Shown one piece after another: positions 1-8,829 of a stretch of 64,000 bases of DNA. Positions within the stretch are counted from its first letter, which is position 1; each line of letters begins with the position of its first letter. The notes under the pieces are model-generated. The model did no database searches, was not told the origin of the DNA, and saw only the letters and a list, made by a program, of their open reading frames with translations. The position numbers were made by a program, and so were the translations under genes. Origin of the DNA: WHSV01 sp050694055 (GTDB lineage Bacteria > Actinomycetota > CADDZG01 > WHSQ01); NCBI GenBank assembly GCA_050694055.1, contig JBOGWX010000066.1, forward strand, positions 4,668 to 68,667. Direction: 5' to 3'.

Positions 1-86
1 GCCACCGAGTGAGCCAGCACCAAGGCGGGGACCAGCACCGCTGCGGCGACTGCGGCGGCGAGCATGCCCCCCTTGCGACCACGCAT
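1..86 (-). CDS. Secreted or membrane protein, N-terminal fragment cut by window edge
   Basis: Only the first 28 codons lie inside the window. They read as a classical signal peptide: a basic start (MRGRKGG) followed by an Ala/Val/Leu-rich hydrophobic stretch ending near LAHSV. A strong ribosome binding site (AAGGAGG on the minus strand, 94-100) stands 7 bases before the ATG at 86, so the start is well supported. The function cannot be told from this fragment. Confidence 0.6.
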   Translation of the reverse strand, partial: MRGRKGGMLAAAVAAAVLVPALVLAHSV

Positions 87-97
87 GGCAACGCCTC

Positions 98-123
98 CTT
101 GGGTCGAGACCCTTGGGTCGAGA
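98..123. repeat. 12-bp direct repeat, 14-bp period
   Basis: CTTGGGTCGAGA occurs at 98-109 and again at 112-123, just upstream of the minus-strand start at 86. It lies where a promoter or operator of that truncated gene would be expected. Two copies are too few to say more. Confidence 0.4.
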
Positions 124-195
124 TGTCGTCCTTCCCCTCGACTTCGACGCGGGGCCCCGCCCTCCTGCCCGCGGCCCCCCTTTGCCGCCCTTGGC

Positions 196-1149
196 TTAGT
201 GGCCTGAGGCGTTGGAGTCGCGGCTCAGCCGCGTGATCAGCAGGCCCCCGAGCACCAGGAGACCACCGATGACCTGCTCGAGCCGTACGCCCTCGTCGAG
301 CGCGAGGACCGCGATCGCGCCACCGAGGATCGGCACGAGGAACCCGTACACCACGGTGCGCGGGATGCCGCGATGGCGGATCGCCCAACTCCACAGCGCG
401 TAGGCGAGATAGACGGGACCGACGATGGCGTAGGCGAGGATGACCCACGACTGCAGGCTCACCGCACCCCAGTCCTGTCCGGCCATGGACGGCACGGAGA
501 TCAACGTGATGAGTAGGCCCCCGAGACCGAGTGTGTACGACATCAGCTCGCGCGACGGATAGCGCGCCGCGAGAGGTTGGTTGATGACGCCGTAGGCGCC
601 GAACGCTGCGGCCGCGCCGAGCGACAGCAGATCGCCGGGACGAGCCGCGGCGAATGCATCCCAGGCGCGCAGGAACACGGCGACCCCGAGGAAGCCGACG
701 ACGACACCCGCTACCTGGAAGCGCGCCGGGCGCTCCTTCCGGGCCAGCCACATGACGATCACCGAGAAGATCGGGTGGGTCGAGATGAGGATGGCGCTCG
801 CCAGCGCGGAGGTTCGGTCGAGCCCGAGCACGAAGCCCATCTGATACAGGAAGTAGCCGGTGAGGCCCGCTGCCGCCAGCCGGGGCAGGTTCTCCCGGCG
901 CGGCCGGACACGGCCCGACGCGAACAGCAGCACCGCGACCGAGAAGACGAACATGACGGCGAAGCGGAGTCCGGTGAACGCGACCGGATCGATGTCGCGC
1001 CACGCGATCTTGAACAATGTGAACGTCGACGCCCACATGAGGACGACCAAGAGCAGCGCAACATCGATCAGGAAGGGAGCCGGCGCGTGCTCGCTCGGTG
1101 TCTCGACCTGATCAACCACCGAACCCGTTATGCGCCCGGTGTCCGGCAT
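196..1149 (-). CDS. EamA/DMT-family transporter
   Basis: 317-residue polytopic membrane protein of the drug/metabolite transporter superfamily. After a hydrophilic N-terminus of about 25 residues come ten predicted membrane segments in two EamA repeats (about 27-155 and 168-305). The family signature region near LLVVLMWASTFTLFKIAWRD opens repeat 1, and the last helix reads GGLLVLGGLLITRLS. Such proteins export small metabolites or amino acids; the substrate cannot be deduced. The ATG at 1149 gives the standard length. It is separated by 54 bases from the downstream-reading NYN gene and could share its promoter. Confidence 0.85.
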   Translation of the reverse strand: MPDTGRITGSVVDQVETPSEHAPAPFLIDVALLLVVLMWASTFTLFKIAWRDIDPVAFTGLRFAVMFVFSVAVLLFASGRVRPRRENLPRLAAAGLTGYFLYQMGFVLGLDRTSALASAILISTHPIFSVIVMWLARKERPARFQVAGVVVGFLGVAVFLRAWDAFAAARPGDLLSLGAAAAFGAYGVINQPLAARYPSRELMSYTLGLGGLLITLISVPSMAGQDWGAVSLQSWVILAYAIVGPVYLAYALWSWAIRHRGIPRTVVYGFLVPILGGAIAVLALDEGVRLEQVIGGLLVLGGLLITRLSRDSNASGH

Positions 1150-1203
1150 GGCTTCCTGCGCGTTCCGACGACGCGCGCCCTCAGATCCTTCACGGTCTGA
1201 ACG

Positions 1204-1599
1204 TTACGACTCTTCGGCACGCACCCGCTCCACGCGGTCGCGAAAAGTACGGGACCGCACCAGGCCGGCGCCGAGTGCGGTTACTCGTTCCCCGAGCGCC
1301 TTGTCGGAAGTCACCACCCGCAACCCGCGCGGATTCTCGTCGCGCGCGACCAGCTCGACGATTTCGTGGTCGGCGGCGTTTCGTCCTTTGCGCGAGGCGT
1401 ATACCAGGCGAACGGTGGTCGCGGTTGGCGGGGGTTTCGGCGTCTTGTCGAACACCACGATCACCTCATCGCCGGTGATGCGGGCGTAGTCGTCGAGTAC
1501 CTCGGCGAGCGATCGCATCGCCCGATCCTGGTCGCTCCACCAGTTGTCGGGACGCGACCCGATGACGTTCATTGCGTCGACCAACCAGCGACGAGCCAT
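1204..1599 (-). CDS. NYN-domain (YacP-like) RNA-binding nuclease protein
   Basis: 131 residues from the ATG at 1599 (MARRWLVDAMNVIGSRPD). The frame stays open upstream but the added residues look non-coding. Family features are the N-terminal strand with the acidic motif VDAMNVIGS, a central VVFD strand, GRNAADHEIVEL and VVTSDKALGERV, matching the PIN-like NYN/YacP fold in which clustered Asp residues bind a metal. Relatives are linked to RNA turnover; a role here is inferred only from the family. The protein is short and has no extra domain. Confidence 0.8.
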   Translation of the reverse strand: MARRWLVDAMNVIGSRPDNWWSDQDRAMRSLAEVLDDYARITGDEVIVVFDKTPKPPPTATTVRLVYASRKGRNAADHEIVELVARDENPRGLRVVTSDKALGERVTALGAGLVRSRTFRDRVERVRAEES

Positions 1600-1715
1600 G
1601 ACGCGATCCTCTCGCAACCGGGTAGGTTCGGCGCGGGGGAGCACGAAAAAACAAGCGGGAGGCAATTGCGAGATGGCGAGACGACCGAACGAATGGCACC
1701 ACACGGAACCTGTTC

Positions 1716-2584
1716 GTGCCTGAGGTGCCGGTCCGGGACGGCACCGTTACCTTCCGGGAGTGGGAGACATGGTTTCGCATCACGGGGGACCTCGATGGGC
1801 GCTCGCCCCTCGTCTGCGTGCACGGCGGCCCGGGTCGACCCACCACTACTTCGCACCGCTCGAGGAGCTCGCGCAGTCCGGTCGCGCCGTGGTCGTCTAC
1901 GACCAGGTCGGATGCGGCGGCTCCTCGCGCCCGCCCATCGAGGAGCTCGGCCTCGAGGTGTTCGTCGACGAGCTCGCCAACCTTCACGACCGGCTGGGGC
2001 TCGAGCGCACGCACGTCCTCGGGACCTCATGGGGCGGCATGGTCGCGCTCGAGCACGCTCTCACCGGGCCGCCGTCGTTGCAAAGTCTTATCCTCAGCTC
2101 GACCCTTGTCTGCGCGCGATCATGGGCCCGAGAGGCCGCCCGGCTGCGCGACGCCATGCCCCAGGAGCTTCGGCGAGCGCTCGCGGACCCCGCCGATCCG
2201 GCCTACGAGCGAGCCGACGCCGCCTTCTTCGAGCACCACGTGTGCCGGCTCGGAATCACGCCGGAGATCGAGCGGATGAGGGAGCAGAAGGGAACCTACG
2301 TCTACGAGGGGCTCTGGGGGCCGAACGAGTGGACGCTCAACGAAGAGCTCGCGCGCTGGGACGTGAGGGACCGCGTGACCGAGATCGAGGTGCCGGTGCT
2401 GATCACCGCAGGCCGTCACGACCTCTGCACCCCAAACATCCTGGCCGAGCTCCAGCGTGGGCTGCCGCGCGCCGAGACGGTGCGCGTCGACGACAGCGCA
2501 CACATGCCCTATCTCGAACAACCGGACGACTACCGGGCGTCGTTGCGCGCCTTCCTCGACCGGGTCGATGCGCCCGGAGGATAG
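1716..2584 (+). pseudogene. Proline-iminopeptidase-family alpha/beta hydrolase, frameshifted
   Basis: The N-terminal part (from GTG 1716) reads MPEVPVRDGTVTFREWETW and reaches the oxyanion motif HGGPG. The rest continues one frame away with STHHYF, then DQVGCGGSS and the nucleophile elbow GTSWGG (Ser), and ends with the catalytic His region DSAHMPYLEQPDDY. The HGGPG...HxYF...DQ.GxG.S order is typical of proline iminopeptidases and related amino-acid amidases. The break is at about 1832-1834 in a run of G; one added base restores a protein of about 289 residues. Either a fresh pseudogene or a sequence error. Confidence 0.8.
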
Positions 2585-2633
2585 ATCGCGCCGGGTTGCT
2601 TGGGTGATTCTTGCTCACCGACCGGCCCGGAGA

Positions 2634-2953
2634 CTACGGAACGAGAGTCAAGAGTCCCTCTGCACCGGGTGGAAAGGTCGTCCTCAGCCTGATCTCGTCA
2701 TCGCTCTCCTCGAGGTCGAACCCGAGGAACGAGCAGCACTGACGTTCTGCGTCCACCAGCCTCTTCAGTCGCGTGAAGACGTCGCCCTGCCGCTTCCATA
2801 CGGTCGTCTTGACGTTGCTCTCTGTGCTTTCGTGATTAGGGCTTCGCTCCGCAGTTCGCTCCACTCCTGGAGTCGCCTCTGAAGATCGGCGGTGGGCAGG
2901 GAGCAGGCGATTTGATCGGGTTCGCTCGCGCTGCGCGTGTGCTCATCCGTCAA
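2634..2953 (-). pseudogene. Small Cys-Cys protein, frameshifted
   Basis: The N-terminal half (TTG at 2953; QIACSLPTADLQRRLQEW) and the C-terminal half (RLKRLVDAERQCCSFLGFDL, then FPPGAEGLLTLV) sit in two overlapping frames joined around 2820-2850. The combined order (IACxL..., helical Leu/Arg segment, E.xCCxFL.F.L, PPxA) matches a family of about 100-residue actinobacterial proteins often found near metal-responsive regulators; that association is from memory and not shown here. One added base would reconnect the frames. No function is assigned. Confidence 0.55.
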
Positions 2954-2986
2954 CTCGAGTCCTCCTGGCTCGTCGACCCGGCCGCC

Positions 2987-3898
2987 TCATGCGACTGCAT
3001 GCAGGAAAGAACCGGCGGAGCGAGTCAGGGCTTCCTGCATCCCTCTCACGATGGCCTGGTCGGAGTTCTGCGGGCGCGTCACCGAATACACGTGACGCAG
3101 GGGTTCGTCACCCCGGAGTCGACGCACCCGAACGTTTTGGGGGATGGCGCTCAAGGCGAGCAACGGAACCATCGCCACTCCCAGTCCGGCACCGACGAAC
3201 CCAACGGTGCTCGCGAACTCATCGGCTTCTATCGCAAAACGAGGTGTGAATCCGGCGCGCGCGCAAGCGGTGCTCACCATGGGCAGGCAGTTGCAGCGAG
3301 CCGACGCCGTCGCGACCCAGGGATCGTCGGAGAGGTCTCCGAGCTCGATCATGCGCCGCCCCGCCAGTCTGTGCGTCTGAGGCAGGACGATCTGGTAGGG
3401 GTCGTCGAGCAGGTGCGTGTAGACGAGATCGTTGCCGTCGGCGGCGGAGTGATGAGCGATCACGGCAAGGTCGATGTGGCCGGACCGCAGTTGAGCCAGC
3501 GCCTCGTCCGTCTCCGCCATGTCAAGGTCCAACTTGACCCCTGGGTGTGCCTCTCGGAAGTGGGCGAGGGCGCGCGGCACCAAAGCGGCTCCGGCGGTAG
3601 CGAAGGCCGCGAGACGCAAGCGACCGGCCTGCCCGGCGCGCAGTGCCTCCAACGCCTCCTGGGCGTCACGTAACTGGGTGGCCACGGCATGGGCGTGCTC
3701 TGCGAGCAACAGCCCGGCCTGGGTGGGCCGGATGCCGCGCCCAGCCTTCTCGAAGAGCGCGGTCTTGGTCTCGCGCTCGAGAGCGGCGATGCTCTGACTC
3801 ACCGCCGACGGCGTGTAGCCGAGGGCGTCTGCGGCGGCCGTGACGGAGCCGGCATCGACCACCGCCTCGAGCACGTGCAGGCGGCGGGCATCCAACAT
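2987..3898 (-). CDS. LysR-family transcriptional regulator
   Basis: 303 residues from ATG 3898 (MLDARRLHVLEAVVDAG); an ATG four codons earlier (3910) is the alternative. Residues 1-60 form the winged HTH with the classic pattern SVTAAADALGYTPSAVSQSIAALE. The rest is the two-lobed effector domain (GRLRLAAFATAGAALVP, then DLAVIAHH, GAGLGVAMVPLLAL). It is divergent from the YczE-like membrane gene, separated by about 270 bases, and LysR regulators usually control such a divergent neighbour. The effector is unknown. The minus frame runs open far upstream of 3910 but that part is antisense to the next gene. Confidence 0.9.
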   Translation of the reverse strand: MLDARRLHVLEAVVDAGSVTAAADALGYTPSAVSQSIAALERETKTALFEKAGRGIRPTQAGLLLAEHAHAVATQLRDAQEALEALRAGQAGRLRLAAFATAGAALVPRALAHFREAHPGVKLDLDMAETDEALAQLRSGHIDLAVIAHHSAADGNDLVYTHLLDDPYQIVLPQTHRLAGRRMIELGDLSDDPWVATASARCNCLPMVSTACARAGFTPRFAIEADEFASTVGFVGAGLGVAMVPLLALSAIPQNVRVRRLRGDEPLRHVYSVTRPQNSDQAIVRGMQEALTRSAGSFLHAVA

Positions 3899-4165
3899 GA
3901 CCCAGAACATTACAGCACAACTTACAGAAAGTGAAGAAGGATTCGCTTGTGCTTTATGGTCTACGGGCCGACGATGGCCTCTGACGCAGACAAGCCCCGG
4001 GGGACCTACCGTCCCCACCGACCCGGATGGAGGTGTCAAGCCGTGGCCTCGACCATGTTGCCGGGCGCCCTGTTGCTGCTCCTCGCCGCCTCGACCGTGG
4101 TGGCCGTGTGGCGCTACGGCGCGGACAGTCGAGACGGGCGTGACTGGTCGCTGCAGCCACCCGGG

Positions 4166-4942
4166 ATGGATCTTTTCCTGCTCACAGCTCGGCGCAGTAG
4201 GCGGCCCAGGATTCGAGGAGACGCCGCTCGTGCTCTGCGGTGGTTGGGGCGCGCGCTGTCCCGCGGCCCACTCGGCGCCGATCGTGGAGGCGCGAGCTCT
4301 CTCCGGCGCCTGGTGCAGCTCTTCGTGGGACTGATCGTCTTCGGCGTGAGCCTCGCGTTGATGGTGCGTGCCGGACTCGGTTTGGGATCCTGGGACGTCT
4401 TGCACCAGGGCCTTGCACGCCAGACCGGTCTTCAGATCGGCTCGGTGGTTATCGGTGTCTCCGTGCTGGTGTTGCTTCTCTGGATACCGCTGCGGGAGCG
4501 TCCGGGATTCGGGACGGTGGCCAACGCAGTGGTGGTGGGCCTGACCGTCAACGCCTCGCTGATGTTTCTTCCGACGCCGCGCCCGCTCGGGCTTCGTCTG
4601 ATGTTTCTCATCGTAGGCATCGTTGCCAACGGGGTCGCCACGGGAATGTACATCGGCGCGGGCTTGGGGCCGGGGCCGCGTGACGGTCTGATGACCGGGC
4701 TGGCGCGCCGGGGCTATTCGATTCGCGCGGCGCGCACCCTGATCGAGCTGACCGTGCTGGTCATGGGCTGGGCACTGGGCGGAAGTGTCGGCCTTGGAAC
4801 CGTTCTCTTCACGTTCGGCATCGGCCCCCTGGCCCACTACTTCATCCCCAAGTTGGCTATCGATTCGCCCGATCCCCAGACGCCGCACGGTTGCGCGCGA
4901 CCGGCCGGACACTCCCGGGGGGCGCAGTGCTGTTCGGCGTGA
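4166..4942 (+). CDS. YczE/YitT-like integral membrane protein
   Basis: 258 residues from ATG 4166; the conserved part begins about 40 codons later with SLRRLVQLFVGLIVFG. It shows the family pattern GLGLGSWDVLHQGLARQTG, LLLWIPLRERPGFGT, a second GAGLGPGPRDGLMTGLARR and LGTVLFTFGIGPLAHY, with five or six membrane helices. The family has no established transport role. The frame is open back to 3947 with further ATGs (3956, 3974), but those residues resemble nothing known, so a start at or after 4166 is preferred. Its stop lies inside the next gene (16-base overlap), suggesting co-transcription with the LLM oxidoreductase. Confidence 0.75.
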   Translation: MDLFLLTARRSRRPRIRGDAARALRWLGRALSRGPLGADRGGASSLRRLVQLFVGLIVFGVSLALMVRAGLGLGSWDVLHQGLARQTGLQIGSVVIGVSVLVLLLWIPLRERPGFGTVANAVVVGLTVNASLMFLPTPRPLGLRLMFLIVGIVANGVATGMYIGAGLGPGPRDGLMTGLARRGYSIRAARTLIELTVLVMGWALGGSVGLGTVLFTFGIGPLAHYFIPKLAIDSPDPQTPHGCARPAGHSRGAQCCSA

Positions 4943-5793
4943 ACGTCTCGACCTCTGCCTCGGGTGGCGCCGACCCCGTTGCGGAGGCGAGGAGGGCGGA
5001 GGTACTTGGCTTCGATTTCGTGTCGTCCTCCGATCACCCGTGCGGTGGACATCCCACCTACGAGACGTGGACGATGCTCTGCTGGATGCTTGCCGGCACC
5101 GCGCACATCAAAGTCGCGAGCCGAGTGCTCGGCGTGCCCTACCGGCCGCCGCCGATGGTGGCAAAGATGGCCGAGTCGCTCGACCGCTTAGCGCGTGGCC
5201 GGTTGATCCTCGGCCTCGGAGGAGGTTACTCGGACGCCGAGTTCAGGGCCTTCGGACTGCGGGTGCCGTCGGCGCGGGACAAGGTCGACGGTCTGGAAGA
5301 GGCCGTGCGTATCGTTCGGGGCTTGTGGTCCGAACCGAGCTTCACTTTTGCCGGCCGCCTCTACGCGACGCAGGGCGCAGAGGTCGAGCCCAAGCCCGTA
5401 CATCACATCCCCATCTGGCTTGGCACCTTCGGCAAGCGGGCTCTGGAGGTGACCGGACGATTGGCGGACGGCTGGATACCGTCGCTCGAGCAGGCGCCGC
5501 CGGAGCAGGTCGGAGTGATGCGTGACCGCGTCCTCGCGGCCGCGTGTGAGGTCGGGCGGAAGCCGGAGGAGATCACCTGCGTCTACAACCTTGAGATCCG
5601 CGTGGACGAGGACGGCGAGGAGCAACCCTTCGTGATCACGGGCTCACCGGATGCCGTGATCGAAAGACTGTTGAGCTTCGCCGGCCTGGGCTTCACGGCC
5701 TTCAACTTCATGCCCTGGGGACCGGGCCAGGACGAGCAAGTCGAACGCCTCGGGCGCGAGGTCATCCCCGCCGTGAGGACAGCGTCTTTATGA
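4927..5793 (+). CDS. LLM-class F420-dependent oxidoreductase
   Basis: 288-residue luciferase-like TIM-barrel protein. The GTG at 4927 (VLFGVNVSTSASGGAD) has a purine-rich ribosome site inside the preceding gene. Family marks are FDFVSSSDHP, the RLARGRLILGLGGGYSDAEFRAFG flavin/F420 region (about residues 93-117), IPIWLGTFGKRALE and RLADGWIPS. Such enzymes use reduced F420 or FMN to act on diverse small molecules. It overlaps the YczE-like gene and would be made from the same transcript. The substrate is not predictable. Confidence 0.85.
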   Translation: MLFGVNVSTSASGGADPVAEARRAEVLGFDFVSSSDHPCGGHPTYETWTMLCWMLAGTAHIKVASRVLGVPYRPPPMVAKMAESLDRLARGRLILGLGGGYSDAEFRAFGLRVPSARDKVDGLEEAVRIVRGLWSEPSFTFAGRLYATQGAEVEPKPVHHIPIWLGTFGKRALEVTGRLADGWIPSLEQAPPEQVGVMRDRVLAAACEVGRKPEEITCVYNLEIRVDEDGEEQPFVITGSPDAVIERLLSFAGLGFTAFNFMPWGPGQDEQVERLGREVIPAVRTASL

Positions 5794-5887
5794 GCGTCGT
5801 AACGACCACATGCGCGACGCGGCCGCCGGAGCGTCCGAACGCAGGGTCGGCTGCGCGCATAGGGCTCACGACCTGGTCAGAGAGACC

Positions 5888-6660
5888 TCAATCCTGCGTC
5901 AAGCCGTGCATCTTCAGTCCGAGGCATAGCAGCAGGAGATCGTCGGGGTTGTGGAGATCACGGCCGGTAATCTCCTTGATCCGCCTTAGTCGGTAGACGA
6001 CGGTGTTCGGATGAACGCAGAGGGCCCCCGCCGTCTTCGTCAGGTTGAAGCCGTTGTCGAAGTAGGCCCTCAGCGTCGCCACCAACTCAGCCTTGTGGTT
6101 GGCGTCGTACTCCTTGAGCGGGATGAGTCCGTCTTCGAGCAAGAGCTCAGACTTCGAGTTCGATCTCAGTACGTGATCGAGTAGGATATCGTTGAACGCG
6201 ACCGGCGTGCCTCGGCTACCCGACTCGAGGGCCATCTCCAAGTCGTGTCCCGCGTCCGCCCGCCCGGCGAGCACCACCAGGTAATGTCTCCCAGGTCGAT
6301 GTGGAGGGCCGCGGCGTTGGCACGGACTCTGTGGGACGAGGCCTTACCCGAGATCAGGGCCTCGAGCAGGTCACGCCGTACGACCTCCCGGTCGGTCCAG
6401 ACCCCCTGGGCTTCGTCGAGATAGGCCTGGGCGGCGGCGGTTGAGACGACGTCGACGGTCTGTACGACAGCTTCCCCGACGAGCTGCGTCCAATGCTGCC
6501 CTGTTACAGGGCGGCCTTCATGGCGTTGGAGTCGTGGGTCGAAGGGGGGCCAGAGGCGCCGGACAGCCAGTCCGTCGCGAAGCCCGCAGGTGGCGATGTC
6601 GTGAATAGTTGTTCCATCGACGAGGTTGTCTACGGCCCGGGTAAGCGAGGGTAAGCCACA
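5888..6660 (-). pseudogene. PucR/CdaR-type transcriptional regulator, broken
   Basis: The 3' part (5888-6277) encodes the C-terminal helix-turn-helix of PucR/CdaR regulators: LVATLRAYFDNGFNLTKTAG, then HPNTVVYRLRRIKEITG. Upstream the same protein continues in another frame: EGRPVTGQHW, a long helix around STAAAQAYLDEAQGVW, then REVVRRDLLEALISG up to a break at about 6292. One added base joins the two. The upstream frame runs open to a stop near 6664 without an ATG, GTG or TTG start, so the 5' end is also missing. PucR proteins classically regulate purine catabolism; the catabolic genes here lie more than 11 kb away. Confidence 0.75.
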
Positions 6661-6670
6661 GTTTTAGAAT

Positions 6671-6716
6671 TCCTGGACCCTGAGAGGCGCGTGGGACGAC
6701 ACCTCAGGGTCCAGGA
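6671..6716. repeat. 14-bp perfect inverted repeat (hairpin) upstream of nhaA
   Basis: TCCTGGACCCTGAG at 6671-6684 is matched by its exact complement at 6703-6716, with an 18-base loop. It sits between the broken PucR gene and the nhaA start, about 64 bases before the GTG. It could be a factor-independent terminator, a regulatory leader hairpin or the trace of a small element. There is no U-tract on either side. Confidence 0.6.
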
Positions 6717-6779
6717 GTGTCACCCGGTATCGTGGCAGGCTCGTAACGATCGAACGTCTGTTGAAGCGAGGAAACACGG

Positions 6780-8702
6780 GTGAACGGACCACCGCTTCCC
6801 GCTGAGGAGCATCGGACTCTGGAAGCCTCGCGTGAGAACCACGACGAGCTCATTGGCATGACGTCGCGGTCTTCGCGGCTGACTCCATTACGCGAGTTCG
6901 TCGACACGGAGAATGCCAGTGCCATCGTCCTCCTCGTTGCCACCGTCTTAGCCGTCGTGTGGGCAAACTCGCCTTGGTCGGCCGGTTACGACCGGGTCTG
7001 GGCCACGGAGGTATCGCTACGCGTCGGCGATGCGGAGCTCGCGCTCGACGTCCGGCACTGGATCAATGACGGCCTCATGGCTTTCTTCTTCTTCGTGGTG
7101 GGACTCGAGATCCGCCGCGAGTTCGACATGGGTGAGCTACGCGAACGACGCCGAGTCGCTACACCGGTTCTAGCGGCGATCGGAGGCATGGCCGTTCCGG
7201 CACTCATCTATCTGGCGTTCAATGCAGCGGAGTCTTCCGCGCGGGGTTGGGGCATCGTGATGGGCACCGACACGGCGTTCGCGTTGGGAATCCTCACCCT
7301 TGTCGGAGCCTCATCCTCCCGCGCGCGGACCTTCCTGCTCACCGTGGTCATCGTCGACGATGTCGTTGCGCTGAGCGTCATCGCGCTCGTGTACACCGAG
7401 ACTCTGTCGGTCCCCGCGTTGCTCGTGGCCCTTGCCCTGTTCGGGGCCGTACTGCTATTGCGCAAGGCCGGCGTCCGCAACGGCGTACCCTACTTCGTCG
7501 TCGGTTCCGGTGTCTGGTTGGCGACGCTTGCCTCCGGCGTTCACGCTACTATCGCCGGCGTCGCCGTCGGAGTCCTCGCTACCGCCTACCCCCCGCGGAC
7601 GGACGACCTTCAGCGGGCCGGTGCGGTCTGGCGCCTCTTCAGAGAGGAACCAACGCCAGATTACGCGCGCACGGCGAGCCGCACGATGGCAGTCGCGGTG
7701 TCACCGAACGCGCGGCTCCAGCACCTGTTCCACCCGTGGACGAGTTATGTCATCGTTCCGTTGTTTGCACTGGCCAACGCCGGGGTCGAGTTGAACTCCG
7801 AGGTGGTGCGGCGAGCCGCCACTTCACCCATCACGATCGGCATCCTCGCGGGTCTGGTCCTCGGGAAGATCGCCGGGATCACGGGAGCTGCCTGGCTCGC
7901 GTCCCAACCAAGACTCGGCGGGTTGCCTCTCACGGTGCCGTGGTCACAGATGGTGGGGGTGGCGACGGTGGCGGGAGTAGGGTTCACCGTTTCCTTGCTC
8001 ATAGCCGCCATCACCTTCGAGGGGACAGAACTCGAGGAGGCGAAGCTGGGCATACTCGTCGCCTCCGTGATCGCGTCGGTCCTGGCATGGATCGTTTTCG
8101 GAATGATCGACCGGTTGCCGCAGCGGGCGCGCTCCGCAGGCGAGAGCCGCCTCGCGGCTCCGATCGTAGATCTCGCAGAGGAGGTCGATCCCGTGGTAGA
8201 CCATCTACGCGGTCCGGTCGATGCCCCGGTGACGCTCGTGGAGTATGGAGACTTCGAGTGCCCGTACTGCGGAAGGGCCGAGCCGGTGGTGCGCGCGCTG
8301 GTCCACGACTTCGGCGACGACCTAACGTTCGTGTTTCGACACCTTCCCCTCATCGACGTCCACGAGCACGCTCGGTTCGCAGCGGAAGCGAGCGAGGCAG
8401 CGGGCGCGCTGGGCCGATTTTGGGAGATGCACGACATGATGATGGCCCATCAGGCGGCGCTGTCCGAGAAGGACGTCTTCAGATATGCGGGCGAACTCGG
8501 GCTGGATCTGGACACCTTCGCGAAGGAGGTTTATGAGCGCCGCCATGCAGCACGAGTTGACCGAGATATCGCGAGTGCCGACGAGAGCGGAGCGGCGGGC
8601 ACCCCGACTTTTTTCGTTAATGGACTCCGCTACCAAGGCGCGCACGACCTGGCATCGCTGACCAGGGCAGTGAACAGGGAGCTGACGGAGAGGGTTCGTT
8701 AG
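6780..8702 (+). CDS. nhaA: Na+/H+ antiporter NhaA fused to a DsbA-like thioredoxin domain
   Basis: 640 residues, about 1.6 times plain NhaA. Residues 30-430 are NhaA: FFFVVGLEIRREF near 103-115 and the ion-binding Asp pair in VVIVDDVVAL (Asp193, Asp194), with about 12 membrane helices. Residues 455-640 form a DsbA/thioredoxin-like domain with active site C494-P-Y-C497 (EYGDFECPYCGRAE) and the cis-Pro segment AGTPTFFVNG. The fusion is known from actinobacteria and related phyla. The C-terminal domain would be a thiol-disulfide module attached to the antiporter. The start is GTG 6780; ATG 6858 is an alternative that keeps the whole antiporter. Confidence 0.92.
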   Translation: MNGPPLPAEEHRTLEASRENHDELIGMTSRSSRLTPLREFVDTENASAIVLLVATVLAVVWANSPWSAGYDRVWATEVSLRVGDAELALDVRHWINDGLMAFFFFVVGLEIRREFDMGELRERRRVATPVLAAIGGMAVPALIYLAFNAAESSARGWGIVMGTDTAFALGILTLVGASSSRARTFLLTVVIVDDVVALSVIALVYTETLSVPALLVALALFGAVLLLRKAGVRNGVPYFVVGSGVWLATLASGVHATIAGVAVGVLATAYPPRTDDLQRAGAVWRLFREEPTPDYARTASRTMAVAVSPNARLQHLFHPWTSYVIVPLFALANAGVELNSEVVRRAATSPITIGILAGLVLGKIAGITGAAWLASQPRLGGLPLTVPWSQMVGVATVAGVGFTVSLLIAAITFEGTELEEAKLGILVASVIASVLAWIVFGMIDRLPQRARSAGESRLAAPIVDLAEEVDPVVDHLRGPVDAPVTLVEYGDFECPYCGRAEPVVRALVHDFGDDLTFVFRHLPLIDVHEHARFAAEASEAAGALGRFWEMHDMMMAHQAALSEKDVFRYAGELGLDLDTFAKEVYERRHAARVDRDIASADESGAAGTPTFFVNGLRYQGAHDLASLTRAVNRELTERVR

Positions 8703-8728
8703 CCGCAGTGGTTACCACGGTTTGCACC

Positions 8729-8761
8729 GATGAGTTTCGGTGCGCCGCGCCGTCTAAAGAG
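8729..8761 (+). promoter_or_regulatory. Shared motif upstream of ABC exporter (ECF-promoter-like)
   Basis: GATGAGTTTCGGTGCGCC followed after a few bases by CCGTCTA. Almost the same string with the same spacing lies upstream of the MFS exporter at 12800. The CGTC block resembles the -10 element of ECF sigma-factor promoters, and GATGAGTTT lies where a -35 would be. Here the motif also overlaps a 7-bp hairpin (GCACCGA...TCGGTGC). It is about 70 bases before the TTG start of the ATPase gene. Confidence 0.45.
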
Positions 8762-8829
8762 AAGCTCGACGATCACGACCGGAGCAACGACGACGACGGC
8801 TGCTGAGGCCTTGAGAGAAAGGAACAGCA

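Noticed and set aside
3911..4912. Open minus-strand extension of the LysR gene by more than 300 codons
   Set aside because: The extension is antisense to the YczE-like gene and has no recognisable sequence; the HTH begins right after ATG 3898.
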